Shown: positions 9,201-18,058 of the stretch, piece after piece | Numbering within the stretch: position 1 is the first letter of the stretch | Layout: the number at the start of each line of letters is the position of its first letter | Origin: GCA-002712045 sp028112705 | GTDB taxonomy: Bacteria; Pseudomonadota; Alphaproteobacteria; Rhodobacterales; Rhodobacteraceae | Assembly: GCA_028112705.1 (NCBI GenBank) | Contig: JAOGYN010000012.1 | Coordinates: 1-62,607 of the forward strand | Reading direction: 5' to 3' | Length of the DNA stretch: 62,607 nucleotides | Position numbers and translations under genes: made by a program | The notes under the pieces: generated by a model | Told to the model about the DNA's origin: nothing | Seen by the model: the letters and a program-made list of their open reading frames with translations, nothing else | The model's database searches: none

Positions 9201-10088
9201 ATGAGTGATATATCAGATGGCCCCACTAGGGCAGAGCGTCGCGCGCCGGATACTAAATCTAAAAAAACATTCTTTACAAGATTATTTGAGTCTAAGGGTC
9301 AGTTAAAAAAAGATCTGGAAACTGAAAATAATCAGGGTGATCTAGAAAAGTTTGCAAATATTACTTCAGGAACGCTCGTTGAGCAAGGTGGAGTAGCTAA
9401 ACTAAGGATAGACGATGTAGCGATCCCAAGGGCGGAAATTATATCAGTTCAATTTGATATTGCTTTGGATAACTTAGTTGAAGTTTTTCGTGAAAGTGGG
9501 TTAACACGATTGCCAGTATTTGATGGAACTTTGGACACTCCAATAGGTATGATACATTTGAAAGACCTAGCATTAAAACACGGTTTTTCTAAATTTGAAA
9601 CAAAATTAAAATTACGTAAAATGGTTCGTCCTGTATTGTTTGCGCCGCCTTCGATGCCTGTCTTAATCCTCTTACAGAAAATGCAATCTGAAAGGATACA
9701 TATGGCGTTAGTTGTTGATGAATATGGCGGAGTGGATGGTTTGGTTACCTTAGAAGATCTAATCGAAACGATGATTGGTGAAATAGAAGATGAGCATGAC
9801 TTGGAAGAGGATGCTATGTGGTTCAATGAAAGACCTGGTGTAATATCTGCACAAGCAAAATCACCGCTGATCGATTTTCAAGAGTTTATAGGTCTGTCAT
9901 TAATTGATAACGACGAAGAAGATGAAATTGACACTCTTGGTGGCCTTGTTTCCCAATTGTGTGGACATGTCCCAGTTCGAGGAGAGCTTATAATGCACGC
10001 ATCTGGAGTGGAATTTGAGGTTTTGGATGCCGATCCAAGACGAATAAAGCGTTTAAGGGTGAGTTTACCCGCAAATGATCAAATTTAA
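9201..10088 (+). CDS. corC: CorC/HlyC-family CBS-domain protein
   Basis: Soluble CorC-type protein, 295 residues. A charged N-terminal region is followed by a tandem CBS pair (about residues 70-205, with VVDEYGGVDGLVTLEDLIE) and a C-terminal CorC_HlyC transporter-associated domain (about 215-290, with DEEDEIDTLGGLVSQLCG). In this genomic setting the family is linked to divalent-cation homeostasis and ribosome/envelope stress, but the molecular role is not certain. It lacks the DUF21 membrane domain of YfjD/CorB-type relatives. The last 14 bases overlap lnt. Confidence 0.88.
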   Translation: MSDISDGPTRAERRAPDTKSKKTFFTRLFESKGQLKKDLETENNQGDLEKFANITSGTLVEQGGVAKLRIDDVAIPRAEIISVQFDIALDNLVEVFRESGLTRLPVFDGTLDTPIGMIHLKDLALKHGFSKFETKLKLRKMVRPVLFAPPSMPVLILLQKMQSERIHMALVVDEYGGVDGLVTLEDLIETMIGEIEDEHDLEEDAMWFNERPGVISAQAKSPLIDFQEFIGLSLIDNDEEDEIDTLGGLVSQLCGHVPVRGELIMHASGVEFEVLDADPRRIKRLRVSLPANDQI

Positions 10089-11577
10089 AGTTTTTCCACT
10101 TAGTAATTATGGGCTCTTATCTTTTGTATTAGGTTGTTGTGTTGCTCTTGGTCAAGCGCCGTGGGCATTAACAACCATAGCAGTTGTGAGCTTGTTGATA
10201 CTATTTTATGTAATTTCTTATCAAAAAACAATTAGGCATGAGAAAATTATCTTTATGTTTGGTCTAGGTTACTTCAGCCTTACTTTGCATTGGATCATGG
10301 AACCTTTTTTTGTCGAAGGAGAAAGTTATATATGGATTGCTCCATTTGCTTTTTTAGCATTAGTATTTTTTTGTTCTAGTTTCTGGACATTTAGCACATT
10401 TCTAATACTAAAAGTATCTCGTAATAAATCGACATTAACTGTAGCTTTAGCTTTAATTGTTGGAGAAGTAATTAGATCTTACTGTTTCTCGGGATTTCCC
10501 TGGGGGTTAATTGGGTATATATGGACAGATACTCCAATTGCGTTATTGTCAGCGTGGGTTGGACCAATTGGCTTAACAGGTATAACATTTATTTTAACAG
10601 CTTTACCATTTTCTAAAATTAATAATATCAGGCCAGCGCTGAGCAGTCTCATTATATTTTTAGTGTTATTCTCGGTTACATATTTTCAGTTAAAAACATC
10701 GGATAGACTGTTCTCAACTAAGATAGTCAGGTTAGTTCAACCTAATGCAGTTCAAGAGAAAAAGTGGGATCCACTTTACTCACCAATATATTTTGAAGTC
10801 TTGTTGGATTTAACCTCTAGTGGTGAAAAGGCTACAGTTGATCTCATAATTTGGCCTGAATCTGCAATTGTGCCTTTTTTGGATGACGCAGCTGCCGAGT
10901 TTAAAAAGATTGGTGAAAATATGCCATCAGATTCTGAATTAATATTAGGAATAAGACGTCAAAACAAAAATAATATTTATAATAGTTTGGTATTATTAAA
11001 TAATGATGGTTTGGTTAGTGGTTCTTATGATAAATTTCATTTAGTGCCATTTGGTGAGTATATTCCAATTCTAAGATATTTGGAAAAATTAGGTTTAATA
11101 TTCACAGAAAGTTTTTCTAACATTGGGTTTTTTCCTGGAAATGCAGTTGCTGTTTTATCATCAAAAATTGGATTATTTAGACCTTTGATATGTTACGAAG
11201 CAATCTTTTTTCAAGAAATTTATCACGAAAGCCGACCTGATTTTATTGTTAATATAACAAATGACGCTTGGCTGGGTGATTGGGCTGGTCCAAGTCAACA
11301 TTTACAGCAAGTAAAAATGCGGGCTATTGAGCAAGGAATGCCTGTCATTAGATCTGCGAATACAGGGATTTCTGCAATTGTTAACCCATATGGGGAAACT
11401 ATAGCTAGCATTGGATTAGGTTTGAGGGGGTATGTGGATGTTCTATTACCTTTAAAGGTCAAAAAGACGTTTTATTCTTTAACAGGAGAACGCGTTAATT
11501 TTTTTATTATATTTATTTGGTTTTTCATGATTTTCTTTAGAAGGAAAAAAATAGTGATTGACGATACCTATCACTGA
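10075..11577 (+). CDS. lnt: Apolipoprotein N-acyltransferase Lnt
   Basis: Inner-membrane enzyme that N-acylates the amino-terminal cysteine of lipoproteins. The 500-residue protein has an N-terminal hydrophobic region of about six segments and a C-terminal nitrilase-fold domain. The catalytic Glu-Lys-Cys triad is visible in WPESA, YDKFHLVPFGEY and ICYEA. A final transmembrane segment and a basic tail (RRKK) close the protein. It overlaps corC by 14 bases. Lipoprotein substrates encoded in this window include BamD and the LytM lipoprotein. Confidence 0.95.
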   Translation: MIKFKVFPLSNYGLLSFVLGCCVALGQAPWALTTIAVVSLLILFYVISYQKTIRHEKIIFMFGLGYFSLTLHWIMEPFFVEGESYIWIAPFAFLALVFFCSSFWTFSTFLILKVSRNKSTLTVALALIVGEVIRSYCFSGFPWGLIGYIWTDTPIALLSAWVGPIGLTGITFILTALPFSKINNIRPALSSLIIFLVLFSVTYFQLKTSDRLFSTKIVRLVQPNAVQEKKWDPLYSPIYFEVLLDLTSSGEKATVDLIIWPESAIVPFLDDAAAEFKKIGENMPSDSELILGIRRQNKNNIYNSLVLLNNDGLVSGSYDKFHLVPFGEYIPILRYLEKLGLIFTESFSNIGFFPGNAVAVLSSKIGLFRPLICYEAIFFQEIYHESRPDFIVNITNDAWLGDWAGPSQHLQQVKMRAIEQGMPVIRSANTGISAIVNPYGETIASIGLGLRGYVDVLLPLKVKKTFYSLTGERVNFFIIFIWFFMIFFRRKKIVIDDTYH

Positions 11578-11600
11578 GTCTATTTTAAAGATCATTTAAA

Positions 11601-11648
11601 TCTCACAACGGCTTCCTGGCGTGAGAAAACATATATTTGGAGCAAAAT
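11601..11648 (+). ncRNA. SAM/SAH riboswitch controlling metK
   Basis: The sequence matches my recollection of the SAM/SAH riboswitch of Rhodobacterales metK genes. There is a six-pair stem TCTCAC (11601-11606) with GTGAGA (11621-11626), a conserved loop AACGGCTTCCTGGC, an A-rich linker, and GGAGC at 11639-11643. The GGAGC can pair with the GCTTCC loop as a pseudoknot. Because GGAG is also the Shine-Dalgarno of metK, ligand binding should hide it and reduce translation when SAM is plentiful. The element ends directly at the metK ATG. This is the clearest taxonomic marker in the window. Confidence 0.93.
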
Positions 11649-12815
11649 ATGTCCCGTAAAAATTATTTATTTACTTCTGAATCTGTTTCAGAAGGTCATC
11701 CTGATAAACTTTGTGATAGAGTGTCAGACTCAATTCTTGATGCTTTTTTATCTGAAGAGTCTTTAGCAAGGGTTGCTTGTGAAACTTTCTCCACAACAAA
11801 TAGAGTGATTGTTGGGGGAGAGGTGGGTCTTTCAAGCAGAGAAAAATTGAATGATTTTATGGGACAGATTGATGGTATTGTAAGAGATTGCGTTAAGGAC
11901 ATCGGTTATGAGCAAGATGGGTTTCATTGGAGAAATCTTGTTGTTCATAATTACCTTCATCCTCAGTCAGCTCATATTGCGCAAGGTGTGGATAATAAAG
12001 GTGCGGGAGATCAGGGAATAATGTTTGGATACGCAGTAAATGAAACAAAAGAATTAATGCCAGCACCTATTCAGTATAGTCACGCAATTTTACGAACTTT
12101 AGCTGAGGCTAGGAAAGCTGGTAAAACACCACAACTGGGCCCAGACGCAAAATCACAATTAACTGTTAAGTATGAAGATGGTAAGCCTGTTGGTGTTACC
12201 TCTATAGTTTTGTCAACTCAGCACTTAGATGCTAAAATGAGTTCAAGTGACGTTAAGGATCTAGTTAAACCATATATTTTGGAGGCGCTACCAGAAGGAT
12301 GGGTTTCACCAAAAACAGAATGGCACGTTAATCCTACAGGAGCTTTTGTCATTGGAGGGCCAGATGGTGATGCTGGTCTAACTGGAAGAAAAATTATAGT
12401 TGACACTTATGGTGGAGCAGCACCGCATGGAGGCGGAGCATTCTCAGGAAAAGATCCAACAAAAGTAGATAGATCAGCTGCTTATGCTGCTAGATATCTT
12501 GCAAAAAACATAGTTGCCTCAAAGGTTGCCTCAAAATGTACGATACAATTGTCATACGCAATAGGTGTTGCCAAGCCTTTATCAATTTATTGTGATATGC
12601 ACGGAACTGGCTTGGTGGATGAAAGTAAACTTGAAACTATCGTGAGCAAGATTATGGATCTTACACCAACAGGTATTAGAGATCACCTTAAACTTGCCTC
12701 TCCAATATATGCTAGAACAGCCGCATACGGACATTTTGGAAGATCACCTGATGATGATGGCGGTTTTTCTTGGGAGAAAACAGATTTAGTTGAAGCAATT
12801 AAGAATAGTGTTTAA
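11649..12815 (+). CDS. metK: S-adenosylmethionine synthetase
   Basis: Makes SAM from methionine and ATP. The 388-residue protein has the signatures GHPDK, GAGDQGIMFGYA and the glycine-rich GGGAFSGKDPTKVDRS. The ATG at 11649 is chosen over an in-frame TTG at 11637, because the TTG lies inside the riboswitch pseudoknot while GGAG (11639-11642) is correctly spaced for 11649. SAM made here is used by methyltransferases encoded nearby (miaB, trmB, rsmH, pcm). Translation is predicted to be repressed by SAM or SAH through the leader. Confidence 0.97.
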   Translation: MSRKNYLFTSESVSEGHPDKLCDRVSDSILDAFLSEESLARVACETFSTTNRVIVGGEVGLSSREKLNDFMGQIDGIVRDCVKDIGYEQDGFHWRNLVVHNYLHPQSAHIAQGVDNKGAGDQGIMFGYAVNETKELMPAPIQYSHAILRTLAEARKAGKTPQLGPDAKSQLTVKYEDGKPVGVTSIVLSTQHLDAKMSSSDVKDLVKPYILEALPEGWVSPKTEWHVNPTGAFVIGGPDGDAGLTGRKIIVDTYGGAAPHGGGAFSGKDPTKVDRSAAYAARYLAKNIVASKVASKCTIQLSYAIGVAKPLSIYCDMHGTGLVDESKLETIVSKIMDLTPTGIRDHLKLASPIYARTAAYGHFGRSPDDDGGFSWEKTDLVEAIKNSV

Positions 12816-12892
12816 TAGATTAAAACGCAATTTTAAATTAAGATTTTTAAACAAATTTGATGATTATATTTATAATTTAATTAGGTGTGTGA

Positions 12893-13579
12893 TTGATTGA
12901 GTTATGGAGAAATAATTATGGACGCCGCAAAGGTAAGGCTCTTCGAAGCGCTCAGAAGAGTTATATGTCTAATTTGCAAAAATACCTTCCAATCGGTGTG
13001 GATATTGATGAAAATCCAAGTAGAAAAAAGGTAAATATATTTTCAAATTCTAATTCTGTGTGGTTGGAAATCGGATTTGGTTCTGGAGAACATTTATTTC
13101 ATCAAGCGATGGAGAATCCAGAAGTTAATATAATTGGTTGTGAGCCGTATATTAATGGGGTCGCAACACTTTTGGGAAAACTAGAGACAAAAAATATAAG
13201 TAATGTTTTAATTTATCCGGGTGATGTAAGAGATTTAATGGATGTTGTTCCTGAGTTAACTTTTGAAAGAATTTTCTTGTTATATCCAGACCCATGGCCA
13301 AAAAGTAGACATCATAAACGACGTTTTGTTTCGCCAGAATTTTTAGATCCTTTGATTCCTTTATTGAAGCCTTCTGGATGTATTTATATTGCTACGGATA
13401 TTGGAGACTACGTCAGGCAGGCAATGCAAAATTTGAATATCTATGATGATTTGATTTGGATGTGCGAAGGTCCTCAAGATTGGAGAAAACCATGGAAGGG
13501 ATGGTTCAGAACGAGGTATGAAAGAAAGGCCATTGCTGCTGGCCGACGATCATACTATTTAACATTTCAGAAAAGATGA
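12893..13579 (+). CDS. trmB: tRNA (guanine-N7)-methyltransferase TrmB
   Basis: SAM-dependent enzyme methylating G46 of tRNA, 228 residues. Family signatures are the N-terminal YGRRKGKALRSAQ, the SAM-binding IGFGSGEH and the catalytic block DPWPKSRHHKRRFV. A final KAIAAGRRSYYL segment matches the end of the family. The start is TTG with AGG about eight bases upstream; no ATG precedes the conserved GRRKGK motif. It follows metK by 77 bases, the usual alphaproteobacterial order. Confidence 0.92.
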   Translation: MIELWRNNYGRRKGKALRSAQKSYMSNLQKYLPIGVDIDENPSRKKVNIFSNSNSVWLEIGFGSGEHLFHQAMENPEVNIIGCEPYINGVATLLGKLETKNISNVLIYPGDVRDLMDVVPELTFERIFLLYPDPWPKSRHHKRRFVSPEFLDPLIPLLKPSGCIYIATDIGDYVRQAMQNLNIYDDLIWMCEGPQDWRKPWKGWFRTRYERKAIAAGRRSYYLTFQKR

Positions 13580-13620
13580 TAAGTTTCATTAAATAAAAGT
13601 TATCTTTCATAAGGTGATGC

Positions 13621-14973
13621 ATGGTTTCAGATGGAAAAGCAATTAAAATCACAGCTTCTGGTGGGGTTGCTTTAAAGGGTATTGCAAATATCCCTGGTGA
13701 TAAATCGATTTCGCATAGGGCATTAATTTTTGGTTCACTTGCTTTAGGTAAAACAAGGATCAGTGGATTATTAAATTCATTTGATGTTATGAGTACTGCT
13801 AACGCTATGCGCTTATTAGGTGCGGAAATCTCTCAAGATAATAATAAAGATTGGATTGTTCAGGGTGTTGGTGTCGGAGGCTTCACCGCTCCTGAAAATG
13901 TGATTGATTGTGGGAATTCTGGAACATCTGTAAGATTAATTATGGGGGCTATATCTACTTCAAATATTTCTGTAACATTTACTGGTGATGTGTCATTAAG
14001 AAGTCGTCCGATGGGGCGTATTATTGAACCTTTAAAAGAATTTGGAGCGAGTGCGTATGGCAAAGATAATAATTCTTTACCGTTAACATTGGTGGGTGCA
14101 AAGAACCCAATTCCGATCGCCTATCATAGTCCTTATGCGTCTGCCCAAGTAAAGTCTGCTGTTTTATTAGCAGGTTTAAATGCCCCAGGTGAAACAATAT
14201 TCACTGAAACTGATTTAACTAGAGATCATACCGAACGCATGCTACATAATTTTGGAGCAAAGATTTCAACTGAACATACAAAAAAAGGTTGGGTGTCGGT
14301 GTTAACAGGTTATCCTGAGCTTAAACCACAAAATATGTCTGTCCCTAGAGATCCGTCTTCAGCAGCATTTATTGTTTGTTCAGCATTAATTGTCGAAAAT
14401 TCTGAAGTTGTTGTGCCAAATATTAATATGAATTCAACACGTATTGGTATTTTTAAATCTTTGGTTGAGATGGGAGCTGATCTCACGTTTGAAAATGAGC
14501 GTGAGGAAGGTGGTGAACCAGTTGCAGATATTAGGGCTAAGTATTCTCCTGATTTAAAAGGAATTGATGTTCCAGCGACTAGAGCTCCTTCAATGATAGA
14601 TGAGTATCCAATTTTAGCTTGTGTGGCGGCTTGCGCAGAGGGCACGACAAAATTTCTTGGAATCAAAGAGCTAAGGGTTAAAGAGTCGGATAGGATTGAA
14701 TCGATGGCGGTGGGTTTGATATCTTGTGGTGTTAAGATTCATGTGACAGAAGACTCTATGGAAATTTCTGGTAAAGGGCCTGGCTCTGTAATGGGGGGTG
14801 CGGTCTGCAAAAGTAATCTAGATCATAGAATTGCTATGTCATTTCTCTGTTTAGGACTTGCTTCAAAAGCTAAAATTACAGTCGATGATGCTCGCCCAAT
14901 TGACACAAGCTTTCCAATTTTTGAGGAACTAATGAGGAACTTGGGTGCAAATATAAAAAGAGAAGTCGTTTGA
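13621..14973 (+). CDS. aroA: 3-phosphoshikimate 1-carboxyvinyltransferase (EPSP synthase), class-II-like
   Basis: Shikimate-pathway enzyme condensing shikimate 3-phosphate with PEP. The 450-residue protein resembles the Agrobacterium CP4-type (class II) group in blocks such as SRPMGRIIEPLKEFG, YASAQVKSAVLLAGLN and TRDHTERMLHNFGA. The phosphate-binding loop reads GNSGT (residues 98-102). The glycine at 101 aligns with the alanine that gives CP4 its glyphosate insensitivity, so this protein differs from CP4 at that site. AAGGTG lies just upstream of the ATG. The stop overlaps the cmk start. Confidence 0.95.
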   Translation: MVSDGKAIKITASGGVALKGIANIPGDKSISHRALIFGSLALGKTRISGLLNSFDVMSTANAMRLLGAEISQDNNKDWIVQGVGVGGFTAPENVIDCGNSGTSVRLIMGAISTSNISVTFTGDVSLRSRPMGRIIEPLKEFGASAYGKDNNSLPLTLVGAKNPIPIAYHSPYASAQVKSAVLLAGLNAPGETIFTETDLTRDHTERMLHNFGAKISTEHTKKGWVSVLTGYPELKPQNMSVPRDPSSAAFIVCSALIVENSEVVVPNINMNSTRIGIFKSLVEMGADLTFENEREEGGEPVADIRAKYSPDLKGIDVPATRAPSMIDEYPILACVAACAEGTTKFLGIKELRVKESDRIESMAVGLISCGVKIHVTEDSMEISGKGPGSVMGGAVCKSNLDHRIAMSFLCLGLASKAKITVDDARPIDTSFPIFEELMRNLGANIKREVV

Positions 14974-15596
14974 GTTTTGTTGTTGCAATTGATGGGCCAG
15001 CTGCTGCGGGGAAGGGAACTATAGGATTAAAACTAGCAAAAATATTTGATTTTTCTTATCTTGATACTGGTCTGTTATATAGAGCGGTTGCTTCAAAAGT
15101 CTTGGAAACTGGAGTTTTTCCTGAAATTGTAGCCCAGAATTTGCATGAAAAAGATCTGCTTAAGTCAAACCTTCGTGATTTAAACGTAGCAAAAGAGGCA
15201 TCAATAATTGCTGCTGTACCTGAAGTTAGATTAGCTTTAATGGACTTCCAAAAATATTTTTCAGAAAAAACTGAAGGTGCAGTATTAGATGGTCGTGATA
15301 TCGGTACTGTTATTTGTCCAAAAGCTGATGTTAAGTTTTTTATTTCTGCTGATCCCAATGTGAGAGCAGAAAGAAGATTTATTGAACTGCAGGCCAGAGG
15401 AATTAAAACTAATCTTAAAACAGTTTATGAAGAAATTTTGGTTAGAGACAGAATGGATTCTAACAGAGAGCTTTCACCAATGCGTAAGGCAGATGACGCT
15501 TTTTTGATTGATACTTCTAATTTATCCATAATTGAGGCAATCAATATTGCGAAGAAATTGGTTGATAAAGTTATTACTGAAAAAAGCTCGATTTGA
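14970..15596 (+). CDS. cmk: Cytidylate kinase
   Basis: Phosphorylates CMP and dCMP. The 208-residue protein has Walker A GPAAAGKGT at its N-terminus and DGRDIGTV around residue 108, with the lid arginines in RDRMDSNRE. The start is TTG overlapping the aroA stop by four bases (TTGA), giving tight coupling aroA-cmk. A candidate terminator hairpin separates it from rpsA, which in this group conventionally follows. Confidence 0.94.
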   Translation: MSFVVAIDGPAAAGKGTIGLKLAKIFDFSYLDTGLLYRAVASKVLETGVFPEIVAQNLHEKDLLKSNLRDLNVAKEASIIAAVPEVRLALMDFQKYFSEKTEGAVLDGRDIGTVICPKADVKFFISADPNVRAERRFIELQARGIKTNLKTVYEEILVRDRMDSNRELSPMRKADDAFLIDTSNLSIIEAINIAKKLVDKVITEKSSI

Positions 15597-15715
15597 CCGG
15601 CCTTTTGCTTGTATTTGAGATGCATCTGCTCTATACGAGGCAAATTAAGACTATTGTTTGCGGGGAATTACTTCAAAATTTAAATTAGGCTGGGTCAAAC
15701 CGGCCTTTTGCTTGT
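15596..15715 (+). repeat. 17-nt direct repeat pair in the cmk-rpsA intergenic region
   Basis: ACCGGCCTTTTGCTTGT occurs at 15596-15612 (overlapping the cmk stop) and identically at 15699-15715, 103 bases apart. The second copy supplies the right arm and T run of the hairpin at 15688-15709. The first copy has no pairing left arm. The between-copy sequence holds no coding frame that I can support. Confidence 0.8.
15688..15709 (+). terminator. Candidate intrinsic terminator or attenuator upstream of rpsA
   Basis: GGCTGG (15688-15693) pairs with CCGGCC (15700-15705), including one G-T pair, around a six-base loop and is followed by TTTT. It could end the aroA-cmk transcript, or act as a leader structure for rpsA if the rpsA promoter lies upstream of it. 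Confidence 0.6.
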
Positions 15716-15814
15716 TTGAAGTGATACTAAAATTTTATAGTCGACTTTAAGAAACCATAAGACCCATGGAACCAACCGTGTGGCCAGAAAACTAAAAAAA
15801 GGAAACTAGACCGT

Positions 15815-17500
15815 ATGTCTGCATCTGTCACCATGGAGGATTTCGAAGCCCTCCTAAATGAAAGCTTCGAACTTGATGTGCCAAAAGAGGGTTCTGTTGT
15901 TAAAGGTACAATTATAGCTGTTGAAGCTGGGCAAGCCATAATTGATATTGGATTTAAAATGGAAGGCCGAGTGGATTTGAAAGAATTTGCAAATCCCGGA
16001 GAAACTCCAGAGATAAATGTTAACGATAAAGTCGAGGTGTATCTTGAACGTGTTGAGAACTCAAAGGGCGAAGCTGTAATTTCACGTGATAAGGCGCGTA
16101 GAGAAGAAGCCTGGGATCTTATGGAAAAAGCATATAGTGACGAAATTAGAGTTGATGGGGTGATTTTTGGTAGAGTAAAAGGTGGGTTTACAGTAGATTT
16201 GGGTGGTGCTGTGGCATTCTTACCTGGATCTCAAGTTGATGTTAGACCAGTCCGTGATGCATCTGCTTTGATGGGTATGAAACAACCTTTCCAGATTTTA
16301 AAAATGGATCGAAGACGAGGCAATATAGTTGTTTCTAGGAGAGCTATATTAGAAGAGTCCAGAGCGGAGCAAAGAGCTGAAGTAGTAGGTAAATTGGCTG
16401 AAGGAGATCCTATCGAAGGCATCGTTAAAAATATTACTGAGTATGGTGCATTTATTGATTTAGGTGGTGTAGATGGCCTTCTTCACGTAACTGATATGGC
16501 TTGGCGCCGAATCAATCATCCTTCAGAAATACTATCTATTGGCGAGACAGTTAATGTGCAAGTTATCAAAATTAACAAGGAAACTCATCGCATAAGTTTG
16601 GGCATGAAACAATTAGAAGAAGATCCTTGGAATATTGTATCTGCTTCATATCCATTAAATTCCATACATACTGGACGTGTAACGAATATCACTGATTATG
16701 GAGCTTTTGTTGAGCTGGCTGCGGGAGTGGAAGGGCTAGTACACGTTTCGGAAATGTCATGGACAAAAAAGAATGTACACCCAGGTAAAATAGTTTCCAC
16801 ATCTCAAGAAGTTGAAGTTATGGTTTTAGAGATTGATGACGTCAAAAGGAGAGTTTCGCTTGGTTTGAAACAGACCCAAGGAAATCCATGGGAAAGTTTC
16901 GAAAAGTTACATCCTGTTGGAAGTCAAGTTGAAGGCGAAATTAAAAATATTACTGAATTTGGTCTGTTTATTGGATTAGAGGATGATATTGATGGAATGG
17001 TGCATTTGTCAGATATTGATTGGAATAAATCTGGCGAAGAAGCTATAAAAGATTTCAAAAAGGGCGATCTTGTTACTGCGGGCGTTTCTGAAATTGACAT
17101 TGAAAAAGAACGTATTTCCTTAAGTATTAAAATGCTTGGATCTGATCAATTTGTTGAGGCAGTTGATGGAATTAAACGAGGTGCTATTATTACAGTTGAG
17201 GTAACTTCGATTGAAGAAGGTGGTATTGAAGTTAATTACAACGGCATGAAATCCTTTATTCGCCGCTCGGACTTGTCACGAGATAGATCAGAACAACGGC
17301 CAGAAAAATTCTCTGTTGGAGACAAAATTGATGCGAGAGTTACAAGTTTAGACTCAAAATCTCGACGAATAGGACTATCTATTAAAGCGAGAGAAATTGC
17401 AGAAGAAAAAGAAGCGGTTGAGCAGTATGGGTCAACCGATTCTGGTGCTTCGTTGGGGGATATTTTAGGTGTAGCTATAAAAGATCAGAGCGAAAAGTAG
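15815..17500 (+). CDS. rpsA: 30S ribosomal protein S1
   Basis: 561 residues with six S1 RNA-binding repeats starting at about residues 28, 112, 198, 282, 369 and 455. Repeat-diagnostic strings include ITEYGAFIDLGGVDGLLHVTDMAW and ITDYGAFVELAAGVEGLVHVSEMSW-type blocks. S1 recruits structured mRNAs to the 30S subunit. The ATG is preceded by GGAAA in an A-rich stretch rather than a strong Shine-Dalgarno, as is common for S1 genes. It lies between cmk and ihfB, the classical arrangement. Expression may be controlled through the unusual leader described at 15596-15715. Confidence 0.97.
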   Translation: MSASVTMEDFEALLNESFELDVPKEGSVVKGTIIAVEAGQAIIDIGFKMEGRVDLKEFANPGETPEINVNDKVEVYLERVENSKGEAVISRDKARREEAWDLMEKAYSDEIRVDGVIFGRVKGGFTVDLGGAVAFLPGSQVDVRPVRDASALMGMKQPFQILKMDRRRGNIVVSRRAILEESRAEQRAEVVGKLAEGDPIEGIVKNITEYGAFIDLGGVDGLLHVTDMAWRRINHPSEILSIGETVNVQVIKINKETHRISLGMKQLEEDPWNIVSASYPLNSIHTGRVTNITDYGAFVELAAGVEGLVHVSEMSWTKKNVHPGKIVSTSQEVEVMVLEIDDVKRRVSLGLKQTQGNPWESFEKLHPVGSQVEGEIKNITEFGLFIGLEDDIDGMVHLSDIDWNKSGEEAIKDFKKGDLVTAGVSEIDIEKERISLSIKMLGSDQFVEAVDGIKRGAIITVEVTSIEEGGIEVNYNGMKSFIRRSDLSRDRSEQRPEKFSVGDKIDARVTSLDSKSRRIGLSIKAREIAEEKEAVEQYGSTDSGASLGDILGVAIKDQSEK

Positions 17501-17511
17501 ATTTAGTTATT

Positions 17512-17535
17512 AGTGCTCTCGGAGTTGGGAGTACT
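17512..17535 (+). terminator. Hairpin downstream of rpsA
   Basis: AGTGCTCT (17512-17519) pairs with GGAGTACT (17528-17535) through eight pairs, two of them G-T, around an eight-base loop, 11 bases after the rpsA stop. The following AATTT is a weak T tract, so intrinsic termination may be partial. Confidence 0.5.
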
Positions 17536-17752
17536 AATTTCCGAATCATAATAGGCTAATATGTTGAGCTTTTATGTGCCAATATTATAGAACAACATGT
17601 ATTTAGTTATTATTTTTAAATAAAAAACGATACTTTTGAATAAAAATACTTAAAATAATACAATATCTTTTAAGCATTCTATTCCCACTTGCAATTAAAT
17701 CTGTAACACTTGGGCTACAATAGAATTCGTTTGAATCAAGATGGAGGTTTAT

Positions 17753-18034
17753 ATGATACGTTCTGAGTTAGTCCAAAAAATTGCAGATGAAAATCCACAT
17801 CTTTATCAAAGGGACGTAGAAAGAATTGTTGCTACAATATTTGATGAAATTATCACTGCGATGGCTTCGGGTGATAGAGTTGAGTTAAGGGGATTCGGAG
17901 CGTTCTCTGTTAAAAAACGAGAGGCCAGGATTGGACGAAATCCGAAAACTGGTGAAAAAGTTGACGTAGCAGAAAAAAAAGTCGCTTTTTTTAAGACTGG
18001 AAAATTATTGCGAGATCGTCTTAATCGCAATTGA
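17753..18034 (+). CDS. ihfB: Integration host factor subunit beta
   Basis: 93-residue DNA-bending protein of the HU/IHF family, partner of IhfA. It shows RVELRGFGAFSVKKREARIG and the NPKTGE DNA-arm motif, ending KLLRDRLNRN. An upstream in-frame ATG at 17741 is rejected. It overlaps the strong GGAGG (17743-17747), which is correctly spaced for the ATG at 17753, and the protein then has the usual MIRSELVQKIA start. About 250 bases of AT-rich sequence precede it and probably hold its promoter. It is followed closely by lapA. Confidence 0.96.
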   Translation: MIRSELVQKIADENPHLYQRDVERIVATIFDEIITAMASGDRVELRGFGAFSVKKREARIGRNPKTGEKVDVAEKKVAFFKTGKLLRDRLNRN

Positions 18035-18058
18035 TAATCTCAATAAAGGAATTGATTA

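Noticed and set aside
11637..11648. TTG at 11637 as the metK start
   Set aside because: It lies inside the riboswitch pseudoknot and overlaps the Shine-Dalgarno of the ATG at 11649.
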